Assembly: GCA_963848415.1 (NCBI GenBank)
Contig: CAWKDN010000002.1
Location: 372,001-436,000, forward strand
Origin: CAVQBC01 sp963848415
GTDB lineage: Bacteria; Actinomycetota; Thermoleophilia; Solirubrobacterales; Solirubrobacteraceae
Direction: 5' to 3'
Length of the DNA stretch: 64,000 nucleotides
Shown here: positions 16,105 to 23,827 of the stretch, piece by piece
Layout of the letters: every line of letters begins with the position of its first letter
How positions within the stretch are numbered: the stretch's first letter is position 1
Notes under the pieces: generated by a model
The model's database searches: none
What the model saw: the letters and a program-made list of their open reading frames with translations, nothing else
What the model was told of the DNA's origin: nothing
Position numbers and translations under genes: made by a program

Positions 16105-17700
16105 CTACGAGTGCCACCGGGGCCGGGCAATGGGGAGTTCTCCCCAGGCCACCAGCCCGTGCTCCATGGCGAACATGGCGGCGCCCGCCCGCGTCGAGAC
16201 ACCGATCTTGCCGTAGACGTTCTGCACGTGGCGGTCGGCGGTCTTGACCGAGATGCCGAGCGCGTGAGCGACCTGCTTGGTCTGGAGACCGCGGGCCAGC
16301 AGGCCAATCACCTCGGCCTCGCGGTCGGTCAACCCGGCGACCCGCTCGATCCGCGGCGGTCGCTGGCCGGCCGCTTCCGCGACCGCCGTGACCGCGTCGG
16401 CGTCGAGCCGCCCGGCGCCGGCCTCGGCGGCCAGGATCTCCGCGGCTCGTCCCGGCGCGATCGCCTGCCGGTGCGGTCGCGGCTCGGTCATCGCGTGGAA
16501 GGCGTCGGCCGCGGCGAGCAGGCGGGCGGCCGGATCGAGCTCGGCGCCGGCCGCGGCACGGTGATAGCCGGAGCCGTCGAGGCGCTCGTGGTGCGCGCCG
16601 GCGACCGGCGCGAGCGCCAGCAGGAACTCCGAGCGCGCGAGCACGCGCTCGGAGTGGTAGGGGTGAAGGCGGACCTGCTCTAGCTCGTCCGCGCTCAGCG
16701 GGCCCCGCTTGAGCCAGACCCGGGCGTCGACCGCCACCCGTCCGAGGTCGTGGACGAGCGCCGCCCGGCGAAGCGCGAGCACCTCGGTCTCGTCGCGCCG
16801 GCAGCGTCGCGCCGCCGCCGCTGCCAGATCCGCCACGCCCGTGGAGTGACCCGCCATGTACGGCGACTGGAGATCGGCGAAGCGCCCCATCGCGGCGAGC
16901 GCACGATCGAGCGCTTCACGCTCGAGCACCAGCCGCGGACGCGGCTCGCAGGAGAGCGTCTCGTCCCAGACCGATGCGTGCGCGTCCAGCGCGAGGATCT
17001 GCGCGGCGTCCCCGGCGAGGCAGGCGGCCAGCTCCGGGTCGAACGCATGCCCCGCGCGCTCGCGGGCGAGCCGCACGACGCGATCCTCGCCGCCGAGCAG
17101 GCGCTGGAAGGCCGCGTCGGTCGCAAGGTGCACGATCCGCGTCGGCAACGGGATTCCCTCGCCCTTCGCCCGGCCGAGTGGCCCCCTGCCGTCCCACCGC
17201 TCGGTGAACTGGGCGAGGAGATCGCGCACCGGCCCCGGAATGCCCATCCCGGTGGCGATCATCCCTGCCACCTCGCACGCGGCGGTGAGGTGCGGACGGG
17301 TCTCCCGCACCATCCGCGGGAACCGGCGCGCGGTCTGCGCCGCGCGCGTAGGGCCCGCGCTCTCGGGGTCGGGAAGGGCGCGCAGGAGCCCGACCAGGAC
17401 CTCGCGCCCCGATCCGCGTATGACCGGGTGAAAGCGGGTCGTGAGCGAGTCGCCGAAGACCTCCGGCGTGACGTGGGCGTCCGTCGTGCAGCCCGCGTGC
17501 GCCAGCAGGCAGGCGTAGAAGGTCTGGGCGCGGTGCTCGCGATCGAGGCCGAGGCGATCGGCGAGCCGCATCGCGATCAACGTGCTGTGCAGGCCGTGCT
17601 CGAAGGGGAACCCCATGCCGAGGTCCGTCGCGAGGCACAGCGACGCGACGAGCTCGGCGCCACGGACCTGCAGGCCGGCCGGCGAGGATTCGCCTGGCAC
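16105..17700 (-). CDS. HD-GYP-like signalling protein fused to a LuxR DNA-binding domain
   Basis: A 531-residue protein. The first half has a degenerate HD-type arrangement (FEHGLHSTLIAMRLA, LLAHAGCTTDAH). Residues about 285-410 carry a second, better HD region: MAGHSTGVADLAAAAA, ALVHDLGRVAVD and HHERLDGSGYH, matching HD-GYP phosphodiesterases except that the final P is H. Residues about 455-515 are a LuxR helix-turn-helix (LTDREAEVIGLLARGLQTKQ, then KTADRHVQNVYGKIGVSTR). The likely role is a transcription factor controlled by a cyclic-dinucleotide or nucleotide signal. Start GTG at 17700. Confidence 0.75.
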   Translation of the reverse strand: MPGESSPAGLQVRGAELVASLCLATDLGMGFPFEHGLHSTLIAMRLADRLGLDREHRAQTFYACLLAHAGCTTDAHVTPEVFGDSLTTRFHPVIRGSGREVLVGLLRALPDPESAGPTRAAQTARRFPRMVRETRPHLTAACEVAGMIATGMGIPGPVRDLLAQFTERWDGRGPLGRAKGEGIPLPTRIVHLATDAAFQRLLGGEDRVVRLARERAGHAFDPELAACLAGDAAQILALDAHASVWDETLSCEPRPRLVLEREALDRALAAMGRFADLQSPYMAGHSTGVADLAAAAARRCRRDETEVLALRRAALVHDLGRVAVDARVWLKRGPLSADELEQVRLHPYHSERVLARSEFLLALAPVAGAHHERLDGSGYHRAAAGAELDPAARLLAAADAFHAMTEPRPHRQAIAPGRAAEILAAEAGAGRLDADAVTAVAEAAGQRPPRIERVAGLTDREAEVIGLLARGLQTKQVAHALGISVKTADRHVQNVYGKIGVSTRAGAAMFAMEHGLVAWGELPIARPRWHS

Positions 17701-17940
17701 GTCGCGACACTACCGGGCGCATCGCGCCGCGTGGCCTCGTTGACCCGACGCGCCGTCTGGCGGCTCATAGCGCCGCGCCTCTGACCCGCGTTCCCGGCCC
17801 GGCCGGCCGGTCCGCCGTATCCCCGCCCCCTGTCACTCGCCGGCTGGGCCGGCAGGCGGAACCCCGCCAGCAATGAGGTGCGCCCCAGCATCAGGTGCGG
17901 TCCGGCCGAGGAGGCAGTTCGCAGAACCGCGCGGGTGAGC

Positions 17941-18060
17941 AAGACGTCGAGATCAGCAGTGCTGCAGACGGCATCTCGACGTTCTGCTCGCTATCGGGCC
18001 AAAACGTCGAGAGCGACGCGCGCGACCCGCGGATCTCGACGTTCTGACCGCTCCCCGGGC
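17941..18060. repeat. Two tandem 60-bp units, each containing an inverted repeat
   Basis: The 14-mer ATCTCGACGTTCTG occurs at 17973-17986 and 18033-18046, exactly 60 bases apart. Its partial complement ACGTCGAGA occurs at 17944-17952 and 18004-18012, also 60 apart. Each unit can form a 9-10 bp stem around a loop of about 20 bases whose sequence differs between units. Conserved arms with a diverged loop indicate selection on the stem or on a protein-binding half-site, as in REP-like elements or tandem operators. Confidence 0.7.
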
Positions 18061-18130
18061 CTCCCACCCGATTCCGATCCCCTTCGATGCGGGGTTCGCC
18101 GGGACATCGACGGCGACGCGAGGGTCGAGG

Positions 18131-18144
18131 CGAACATATGTTCT
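18131..18144 (+). promoter_or_regulatory. LexA-type SOS box
   Basis: CGAACATATGTTCT matches the actinobacterial SOS box CGAAC-N4-GTTCG at every position except the last; the inner 12 bases GAACATATGTTC are a perfect palindrome. It ends 16 bases before the ATG at 18161. A TACGGT -10-like hexamer follows at 18146-18151, so LexA binding would block this promoter. I found no second such site by eye. Confidence 0.7.
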
Positions 18145-18160
18145 GGTACGGTCGCCATCC

Positions 18161-18397
18161 ATGGAGCCCGCGACCTACTGCCTCACGCTCGACCCCGGCG
18201 CCGCCGCCTTCGTCCCCCGCCTGCAGGACGTGCTCGCCGCCCAGGGGGCGCCCGCGATCACGATGAAGCGCCTGGACGACCTGATCATCTTCCGCTGTGC
18301 GACGGGCGACTTCATGCTGCGCGCGCGCGTCGCCGACGCGCTGATGACCGTCTGCGGGCACGATCGCTGGCAGCGGCTCTTCCGCCCGCTGCCGTAG
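18161..18397 (+). CDS. 78-residue orphan protein behind an SOS box
   Basis: Not recognised. The product opens MEPATYCLTLDPGAAAFVPR and ends GHDRWQRLFRPLP. It is mixed charge with two cysteines, no signal peptide and no membrane segment; an alpha/beta arrangement is plausible from alternating LIIFRC and helix-like LQDVLAAQ segments. The promoter holds a near-perfect LexA site, so induction by DNA damage is predicted. The glutaminase ATG is only 12 bases downstream of its stop, so both probably share the transcript. Confidence 0.65.
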   Translation: MEPATYCLTLDPGAAAFVPRLQDVLAAQGAPAITMKRLDDLIIFRCATGDFMLRARVADALMTVCGHDRWQRLFRPLP

Positions 18398-18409
18398 GGT
18401 CGACGGCAA

Positions 18410-19396
18410 ATGCCCTCCCCCGAAGTCAACCGCCGGATCAGCAAGCGGCTACGCGAGCTCCACGAGCGCCACATGGAGCTCGAGGAGGGTGCGGTCTCGC
18501 AGTACTACCCGCCCGACTCGACCGCGGAGGAGCGCGACCGCTTCGGGGTCTGCCTGGCCACGGTCGACGGCCACGTGTGGGAGGCGGGCGACCACGACGT
18601 GGCGTTCCCACTGCAGTCGATCTCCAAGGTGTTCGCCTACGCGCTCGCGCTCGACGAGCACGGCCGCGACGCGGTCCGCAAGCGGGTCGGGGTCGAGCCG
18701 AGCGGCGACGCGTTCAACTCGATCGTCTTCGACGAGCGCGCGCACCGGCCCTTCAATCCGATGGTCAACGCCGGCGCCATCGTCACCACCGACCTCGTGG
18801 CCGGCGAGGGCCGGGAGGAGAAGCTCGGCCGCATCCTCGAGCTCGTGCGCACCTGCGCGGGCAACGACGCCATCGACGTCGACCGCGAGACCTTCGAGCG
18901 CGAGCAGGGGGCTGCCGACCGCAACCGGGCGACGGCCTACCTGATGCGCAGCCTGGAGATGATCGAGGCCGACGTCGAGATGACGCTCGCGCTCTACCTC
19001 GAGCAGTGCTCGATCGCGGTCACCTGCCGCGACCTGGCCGTGATCGCGGCGACGCTCGCCAACGGCTGGGTCAACCCGACGACCGGGCGCGCGGCGCTCT
19101 CGCGCTCGACCATCCGCGACGTGCTCAGCGTCATGTACACGTGCGGGATGTACGACGCCGCCGGCCAGTGGGCGACGGAGGTCGGCGTGCCGGCCAAGAG
19201 CGGCGTCAGCGGCGGCATCATGGCCGTCATCCCGGGCAAGTTGGGCGTCGCGGTCTACTCGCCGGGGCTCGACGACTTCGGCAACAGCGTGCGCGGCGTC
19301 CGGGTCTGCGAGGAGATCTCCGAGCGCCTAGGGCTGCACGTCTTCGCCACCGAGGACGAGGACGAGATGCACGCGCCCGGGCCCGCGGGGAGCTAG
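18410..19396 (+). CDS. glsA: Glutaminase (GlsA family)
   Basis: A 328-residue serine-dependent beta-lactamase-like glutaminase, hydrolysing L-glutamine to glutamate and ammonia in the cytosol. It shows the catalytic SxxK in FPLQSISKVFAYAL, the substrate-binding FNPMVNAGAIVT, LYLEQCSIAVTCRDLAVIAA, and YTCGMYDAAGQWATEVGVPA followed by KSGVSGGIMAVIPGKLG. Length matches the family (about 310). The second-gene position behind an orphan with an SOS box is unexpected. Its TAG shares CTAG with a small convergent frame. Confidence 0.92.
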   Translation: MPSPEVNRRISKRLRELHERHMELEEGAVSQYYPPDSTAEERDRFGVCLATVDGHVWEAGDHDVAFPLQSISKVFAYALALDEHGRDAVRKRVGVEPSGDAFNSIVFDERAHRPFNPMVNAGAIVTTDLVAGEGREEKLGRILELVRTCAGNDAIDVDRETFEREQGAADRNRATAYLMRSLEMIEADVEMTLALYLEQCSIAVTCRDLAVIAATLANGWVNPTTGRAALSRSTIRDVLSVMYTCGMYDAAGQWATEVGVPAKSGVSGGIMAVIPGKLGVAVYSPGLDDFGNSVRGVRVCEEISERLGLHVFATEDEDEMHAPGPAGS

Positions 19397-19551
19397 GCCC
19401 AGCGGCGGTGCGTCGGGCTCGCGGCGGCGGGCCGGCAGATCAGGCTGGCGCGGACGAGCTCGCGCTGACGATCGTGGGTCGACTTGCCCTGGGCGAGGGC
19501 CTCGGCGACGACCCGGCGCATCGGCAGCTGCGGTGAGCGGGAAGCGGTCAT
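19393..19551 (-). CDS. Possible 52-residue basic protein
   Basis: A short frame from ATG at 19551 to TAG at 19393 encoding a basic peptide (starts MTASRSPQLPMRRVVAEALA, ends PTHRRWA). It supports coding: G/C-rich third positions throughout, and a stop formed by the same CTAG that ends the glutaminase, as in other convergent pairs here. Against: no ribosome-binding site, no family recognised. Kept as tentative. Confidence 0.35.
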   Translation of the reverse strand: MTASRSPQLPMRRVVAEALAQGKSTHDRQRELVRASLICRPAAASPTHRRWA

Positions 19552-19604
19552 GACTCAAGTATCGGCCGCAGGGCCCGGCGACATGAGGGGGGAGGCCCGC
19601 GAGT

Positions 19605-20219
19605 TCAGGTGCGGTCGACCGCACCTGGCCCGGCGGTCTCCCCCAGGTGCTCCAACACGGTCCAGCCGCGGGGCGAGAGGCGGTAGCCGCGCTCGAGGCT
19701 CTCGGTGAGCCCGAGCTCCTTGAGCTTGCGCACGTCGGTCTTGAACGGCGCCCGCTCGCGCCCGAGCGCCGTGGCCAGCTCGACGGCGCGGGTGGCCGGG
19801 CGCTGGGCGATGGCGCGCAGCGTCGCGGCGGTCCACGGGCCGTGCCCACTGCGGGCGTCCATCCCCTCCAGGCGGGCGAGCACGCCCGACAGCTCGTCCG
19901 GGCTCAGCTCGGCCTGCTCGCGCAGGGCCAGCCGCGGGTCCGGGCCGGCGGGGCGCAGCTCGATCCGGTAGAGGCGGCCGTCGTCGCCGTGGCGAGCCTG
20001 CTCGGCACGCAGCTCCGCCAGGTCGGCGAAGCCGGCCCGGCGCGCGTCGGCCTCGATGATGTCCTTGAGCGCGACCGGCTCGACCGCCTCGATGCGCAGC
20101 AGCCCGGCGGGCGTGCGGTGCACGCTGCCCGCGCGGGCGGCCGGGCGCCGCCAGCGGCGGTAGGCCAGCGTGACGGTGCCGTCGGCGAGGCCGGCCCACA
20201 GGCGCCGCGGGAACAGCAT
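19605..20219 (-). CDS. ASCH/PUA-like domain protein with C-terminal winged-helix-like region
   Basis: A 204-residue protein. The N-terminal third, LWAGLADGTVTLAYRRWRRP then AGSVHRTPAGLLRIEAVEPV, has the strand order and the RRW..G..h.t..G pattern of small ASCH (RNA-binding PUA-like) domains. The C-terminal half (WTAATLRAIAQRPATRAVEL, FKTDVRKLKELGLTESLERG, YRLSPRGWTVLEHL) reads as a winged helix. A nucleic-acid-binding role is probable, but no specific function is known. It is divergent from the next gene. Confidence 0.6.
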   Translation of the reverse strand: MLFPRRLWAGLADGTVTLAYRRWRRPAARAGSVHRTPAGLLRIEAVEPVALKDIIEADARRAGFADLAELRAEQARHGDDGRLYRIELRPAGPDPRLALREQAELSPDELSGVLARLEGMDARSGHGPWTAATLRAIAQRPATRAVELATALGRERAPFKTDVRKLKELGLTESLERGYRLSPRGWTVLEHLGETAGPGAVDRT

Positions 20220-20305
20220 CGGCCAACCGTAGCGGCGGACCAGGGCGCACGGCCGCGCGGTGCGGGGCGCCGAAGCCCGAACGGGCGCGAGGTAGGCTCG
20301 CGACG

Positions 20306-21433
20306 ATGGCCTCGATGAGTTCCGCGACCAGGCGCGTCACCGAGGCGGCGGACATGCTGGCGACGGCGTGGTCGCCGCCCGGCGCCCCACCGTCGTGGCG
20401 GCTGACCGCGGCGCAGTTCGAGACGCTGCGCGACGACCCCGAGCTGCTCGCGCTGGCCGCCACCATCCCGCCGGACCGGGTGCCCGCTCTGCTCTTCCAG
20501 GCGGCGGCCACGGCGCTCGTGCTCGAGCACGAGCCCGAGCCGCTGCGCGCGTCCTACCCGCGCCTGGGCGAGCCGCAGCCGCCGCTCGACCCCGCCTTCG
20601 GCGCGCTCTTCCGCGCCTTCTGCCTCGACCGGCGCGACGCGCTGCTCGACCTCTGCGCCCGCCACCGCTACCAGATGAACGAGGTCGGCCGCAGCGCCGA
20701 CGTCGTGCCGGCGCTGCCGGTGGATCGCGCGCTCGCGCTGGTCGACATCGGGACCGGCGCGGGGCTCGGGTTGCAGCTCGACCGCTATCGCTACCGCTAC
20801 GTGGGCGGTGACGGCGCGCTGGTCGTGGGTGACCCGGACGCCGGCCTCGACATCGAGCTCGAGCTGCGCGGCGGCACGCCGCCTCCCGTCCCGCCCGCGC
20901 TGCCGCGGATCGCCGACCGGGTCGGGATCGACACGGAGCCGCTCGAGCTCGCCGACGCGGCGGTCCGCGGCTGGCTCGCCGCGTGCGTGCCGCAGGAGAT
21001 CGGCGCCGTCACGCGCTTCCACGACGCCGCCGCGATCGCGCTCGCGCACCCGGCGCGCACGGTCCGCGGCGACGCCGTCGAGGTCCTGCCCGACGTGCTC
21101 GCGGCGATCGATCCGGCGGCGCTCGTGTGCCTGGTGGACACCTACGTACACGTCTTCTTCTCCCCCGACGAGCTCGTCGCCTTCCGGGAGCTGGTCGACG
21201 CGGCCGGCGCCGAGCGCGACCTGGACTGGATCTCGATCGACCCACTGGTGCCGATGGGCCCGGAGGCGACGTCGAGCGTGGTCGGCGTGCCGGTCCCGCC
21301 GGCGCTGCTCGAGCGCGCCCGGCGCGAGGGCGTCTTCGGGGTCGTCGGGCGGGTGCGCTACCGCGGCGGCCGGCGCGTGGCGGAGCTGCTCGGCCTGGCC
21401 CATCCAGGCGCCGCCTGGCTCGAGTGGCTCTGA
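20306..21433 (+). CDS. DUF2332-family protein
   Basis: A 375-residue protein recognised from FRAFCLDRRDALLDLCARHR, YQMNEVGRSADVVPAL, LALVDIGTGAGLGLQLDRYR and the C-terminal LVCLVDTYVHVFFSPDE. The DUF2332 family is common in actinobacteria and of unknown function. The GTGAGLGLQ glycine-rich turn recalls Rossmann/methyltransferase-like folds but no SAM site is proven. The start at 20306 gives the expected family length. The gene is followed by a decayed region. Confidence 0.75.
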   Translation: MASMSSATRRVTEAADMLATAWSPPGAPPSWRLTAAQFETLRDDPELLALAATIPPDRVPALLFQAAATALVLEHEPEPLRASYPRLGEPQPPLDPAFGALFRAFCLDRRDALLDLCARHRYQMNEVGRSADVVPALPVDRALALVDIGTGAGLGLQLDRYRYRYVGGDGALVVGDPDAGLDIELELRGGTPPPVPPALPRIADRVGIDTEPLELADAAVRGWLAACVPQEIGAVTRFHDAAAIALAHPARTVRGDAVEVLPDVLAAIDPAALVCLVDTYVHVFFSPDELVAFRELVDAAGAERDLDWISIDPLVPMGPEATSSVVGVPVPPALLERARREGVFGVVGRVRYRGGRRVAELLGLAHPGAAWLEWL

Positions 21434-21445
21434 CCGCGCATCCGC

Positions 21446-21604
21446 TCAGCCCGCCGCGGCCACGAGCTTGAGCTGGTCGAGCGACTCCTGGACCAGCTGC
21501 GGGAGATCGCGGTCCGCGGGTTCGTCGATCCAGCGTTCGAACGCGCGCTTGAAGACGGCGATCGCGACCTCGGCGAGCAGACTCGCGGTGGGAATCTTCG
21601 GCGC
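21446..21604 (-). pseudogene. C-terminal fragment of a TetR-family regulator
   Basis: Minus-strand translation gives about 50 residues ending at TGA (21446-21448): KIPTASLLAEVAIAVFKRAF, then ERWIDEPADRDLPQLVQESL and DQLKLVAAAG. This is a typical last two helices of a TetR ligand domain. Everything upstream, including the helix-turn-helix, is missing: the plus-strand epimerase remnant begins 36 bases away. It reads as the residue of a deletion between divergent genes. Confidence 0.6.
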
Positions 21605-21639
21605 CGCACCGCCGCAGGGCGTCGGTCAGCGCCGCCGAC

Positions 21640-22086
21640 ATGCGCATCCTCCAGACCGGTGCGACCGGCTTCATCGGCTCCGCCCTCGTCCCCGAGCTCC
21701 TCGGCGCCGGACACCAGGTCGTCGGCCTGGCCCGCTCGGACACGTCCGCCGAGGCGCTCGAGCGCGCCGGCGCGGAGGTCACCGCGGCACCCTGGACGAC
21801 CTCGACGCCTGCACCGCGCCGCCGTCGCGTCCGACGGCGTCATCCACACCGCGTTCGTGCACGACTTCTCCCAGCTCGAGCAGGCGGGCCGCACCGATCT
21901 CCGCGCCGTCGAGACGCTCGGCGCGGCGCTCGAGGGCACCGGCCGGCCGCTGGTCATCACCTCCGGGAGACATCCCGGCGTCGAGCCGCTCGACGCGCGA
22001 GGCTGGGCTGGGAGCCGGTGCGCCCCGGGCTCATCGCGGACGTCGGCGCGGGGCACTACTTCCAGGCGGCGCCGGCCGCCGCCTGA
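21640..22086 (+). pseudogene. Broken NAD-dependent epimerase/SDR gene
   Basis: It starts with a normal dinucleotide motif MRILQTGATGFIGSALVPEL and GAGHQVVGLARSD. The family sequence then continues in two other frames (HRGTLDDLDACTA, then ASDGVIHTAFVHDFSQL and DLRAVETLGAALEGTGRPLV), so there are at least two frameshifts near 21780-21830. After LVITSG about 120 residues are missing, and the expected C-terminus GWEPVRPGLIADVGAGHYF resumes in the first frame. It was probably once divergent from the TetR gene. Not functional. Confidence 0.7.
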
Positions 22087-22111
22087 TCGACCGCGCCGGG
22101 CCGGCTCTACG

Positions 22112-23371
22112 CTAGGCCGCGGAGCGGCCCGGCGTCGCCAGGCGCGGCAGCCTGACGGCGCGGAGCTCGCCGGCGCGGCCGAACGCCACCAGGGCGAAGG
22201 CCGCCGCGGCGAGCGCAGCGGCGGCGCCGAGCACGAGCCCGGCGCGCGGGCCGGCGATGTCGGCCAGCCACCCCACCAGCGGGGCGCCGAGCGGCGTCGA
22301 GCCGATGAAGACCATCGAGTAGAGCGCCATCACCCGGCCGCGCATCTCCGGCGCCACGTTGAGCTGCAAGGAGGAGCTCACGCCTGAGGCGAAGACGACC
22401 GTCACCGCCCCGAGCGGCACCAGCACGGCGACCTGGACGGCGAGCGTGGGGGCGCCGGCGGCGAGCAGCTCGACCACGCCGAACCCGAGCGCGGCCAGCA
22501 CCAGCACCCACGGGCCGATGCGACCGCGCGCGCCGACCGCCAGCGCGCCGGCCACCGAGCCGGCGCCCATCGCGGCGGTCAGGATCGCGTAGGTGGTCGC
22601 GGTGCCCTGCCACGTGTCGTCGGCCAGCAGCGGCAGGATGACCGCGAAGTTGAACGACAGCGTGCCGACGATGACCATCATCGCCAGCGGGATCCACAGG
22701 CCGGGTACCGAGCGCACGTGGCGTAGCGCGGCGCGCAGCTCGCCGCGCTCGCGCGGCGCCGGGGCGGCGATGTGCAGGCGCCGAGCGTCGATCCGCCGCA
22801 GCGCGACGAGCATCGCCACGAACGAGAGCGCGTTGACCAGGAAGCACAGCGCGACCCCGGCGACGGCGATCAGCACGCCGGCCAGCGCGGGACCGAGGAT
22901 CCTCGCCGTGTGCACGACCGCGCTGTTGAGCGCGACGGCGTTGACCACGCGATCCGCACCGACGAGCTCGAAGACGAAGCTCTGGCGCGCCGGCATGTCG
23001 ATCGCCGAGATGACGCCCTGGGCGAACACGAGCCCGTAGACCCACGCCGGGGTCACGGCGCCGGAGACGGTGAGGGCGAAGAGCGCGAGCGCGGGGACCG
23101 CCAGCAGCGCCTGGGTGACCAGCAGGACGCGCCGGCGCGGGAGGCGGTCGACCAGCACGCCGCCCCACGCGCCGAAGAGCAGGATCGGCAGGAACTGCAG
23201 GGCCGCAGTCACGCCGACCGAGACGCCGCTGCCGGTGAGCTCGACGATGAGCCACATCGCGGCGACGTTCTGCATCCAGTTGCCGCTGATCGAGACCAGC
23301 TGGCCGGCGAAGTAGCGGCGGTAGTTGCGGATCGCGAGCGAGGCGAGCGTCTTGCGGGCGAGGACCGGCAC
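22112..23371 (-). CDS. MFS transporter (MFS_3/EntS-like)
   Basis: A 419-residue membrane protein with twelve predicted hydrophobic segments. NYRRYFAGQLVSISGNWMQN at the N-terminus and DRLPRRRVLLVTQ in the loop between segments 2 and 3 are hallmarks of the EntS/MFS_3 exporters. Substrate is unknown; siderophore or drug export is usual. The GTG start lies one base after the MarR stop (TGAcGTG), so MarR and transporter are co-translated. The pairing suggests MarR-controlled efflux. Confidence 0.85.
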   Translation of the reverse strand: MPVLARKTLASLAIRNYRRYFAGQLVSISGNWMQNVAAMWLIVELTGSGVSVGVTAALQFLPILLFGAWGGVLVDRLPRRRVLLVTQALLAVPALALFALTVSGAVTPAWVYGLVFAQGVISAIDMPARQSFVFELVGADRVVNAVALNSAVVHTARILGPALAGVLIAVAGVALCFLVNALSFVAMLVALRRIDARRLHIAAPAPRERGELRAALRHVRSVPGLWIPLAMMVIVGTLSFNFAVILPLLADDTWQGTATTYAILTAAMGAGSVAGALAVGARGRIGPWVLVLAALGFGVVELLAAGAPTLAVQVAVLVPLGAVTVVFASGVSSSLQLNVAPEMRGRVMALYSMVFIGSTPLGAPLVGWLADIAGPRAGLVLGAAAALAAAAFALVAFGRAGELRAVRLPRLATPGRSAA

Positions 23372-23372
23372 G

Positions 23373-23804
23373 TCAGTCCTCGTCGTCCTCGAGCAGCCGC
23401 TCGAGGATGTCGGCCGCGCGCTCGAGTGCGGCCCGGTCGGAGGCGTCGAGCGCCTCGAGCCGGTGCTCCAGGTAGGCGTCCTTGCGAGTGCGCAGCTCGG
23501 CCAGCAGCGCCGCGCCCGCAGGCGCGATGCTCACGAGCGAGGAGCGCTTGTCGCCGGGATCGGCGACGCGCTGCACCAGCCCGGACTGCCCGAGGCGGTC
23601 GAGCAGCTTCGTGACCGTCGGGCGTTGCACGCGCTCGCGCTCGGCGAGCGCGCTCGGCGTCAGCGGCCCGTGGCGCTCCACCGTCGTCAGCGCGGAGAGC
23701 AGCGACGGGGTGAGCCCGCTGCCACCTTCCTGCCGCAGCCGTCGGGCGGTGCGCCCGACGGCGAGGCGCAGGCGCGGAGCGAGAGCGAGGGAGGCGGGTG
23801 CCAC
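23373..23804 (-). CDS. MarR-family transcriptional regulator
   Basis: A 143-residue winged-helix repressor. TPSLLSALTTVERHGPLTPS, LAERERVQRPTVTKLLDRLG and the wing VQRVADPGDKRSSLVSIAP are unmistakable. It is first in an operon with the MFS transporter. A MarR-like operator overlaps its promoter region. The start is GTG at 23804. MarR proteins usually release DNA on binding a phenolic ligand, de-repressing the exporter. Confidence 0.85.
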   Translation of the reverse strand: MAPASLALAPRLRLAVGRTARRLRQEGGSGLTPSLLSALTTVERHGPLTPSALAERERVQRPTVTKLLDRLGQSGLVQRVADPGDKRSSLVSIAPAGAALLAELRTRKDAYLEHRLEALDASDRAALERAADILERLLEDDED

Positions 23805-23808
23805 GAGA

Positions 23809-23827
23809 TACTTAGGCTAGCAAACTA
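23809..23827. promoter_or_regulatory. Candidate MarR operator before the marR start
   Basis: TACTTAGGCTAGCAAACTA, centred on the palindrome GCTAGC, lies 5 bases upstream of the marR GTG and overlaps the lysR stop codon. The outer halves are only partly symmetrical. AT-rich sequence in an otherwise GC-dominated context and its position support an autoregulatory site. Confidence 0.35.

Larger units (their letters stand above)
17701..18160. other. 460-base intergenic region with repeats and an SOS box
   Basis: No credible reading frame. The left part (17701-17940) shows nothing I can name. From 17941 to 18060 lie two tandem 60-bp units, each with an inverted repeat. At 18131-18144 is a LexA-type SOS box. 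The divergent flanking genes must both have their promoters here. Confidence 0.6.

Noticed and set aside
22091..22133. Inverted repeat GCCGGGCC...GGCCCGGC as a terminator
   Set aside because: The right arm lies inside the MFS coding sequence, the spacing is about 22 bases and the arms are simple GC; too likely by chance.
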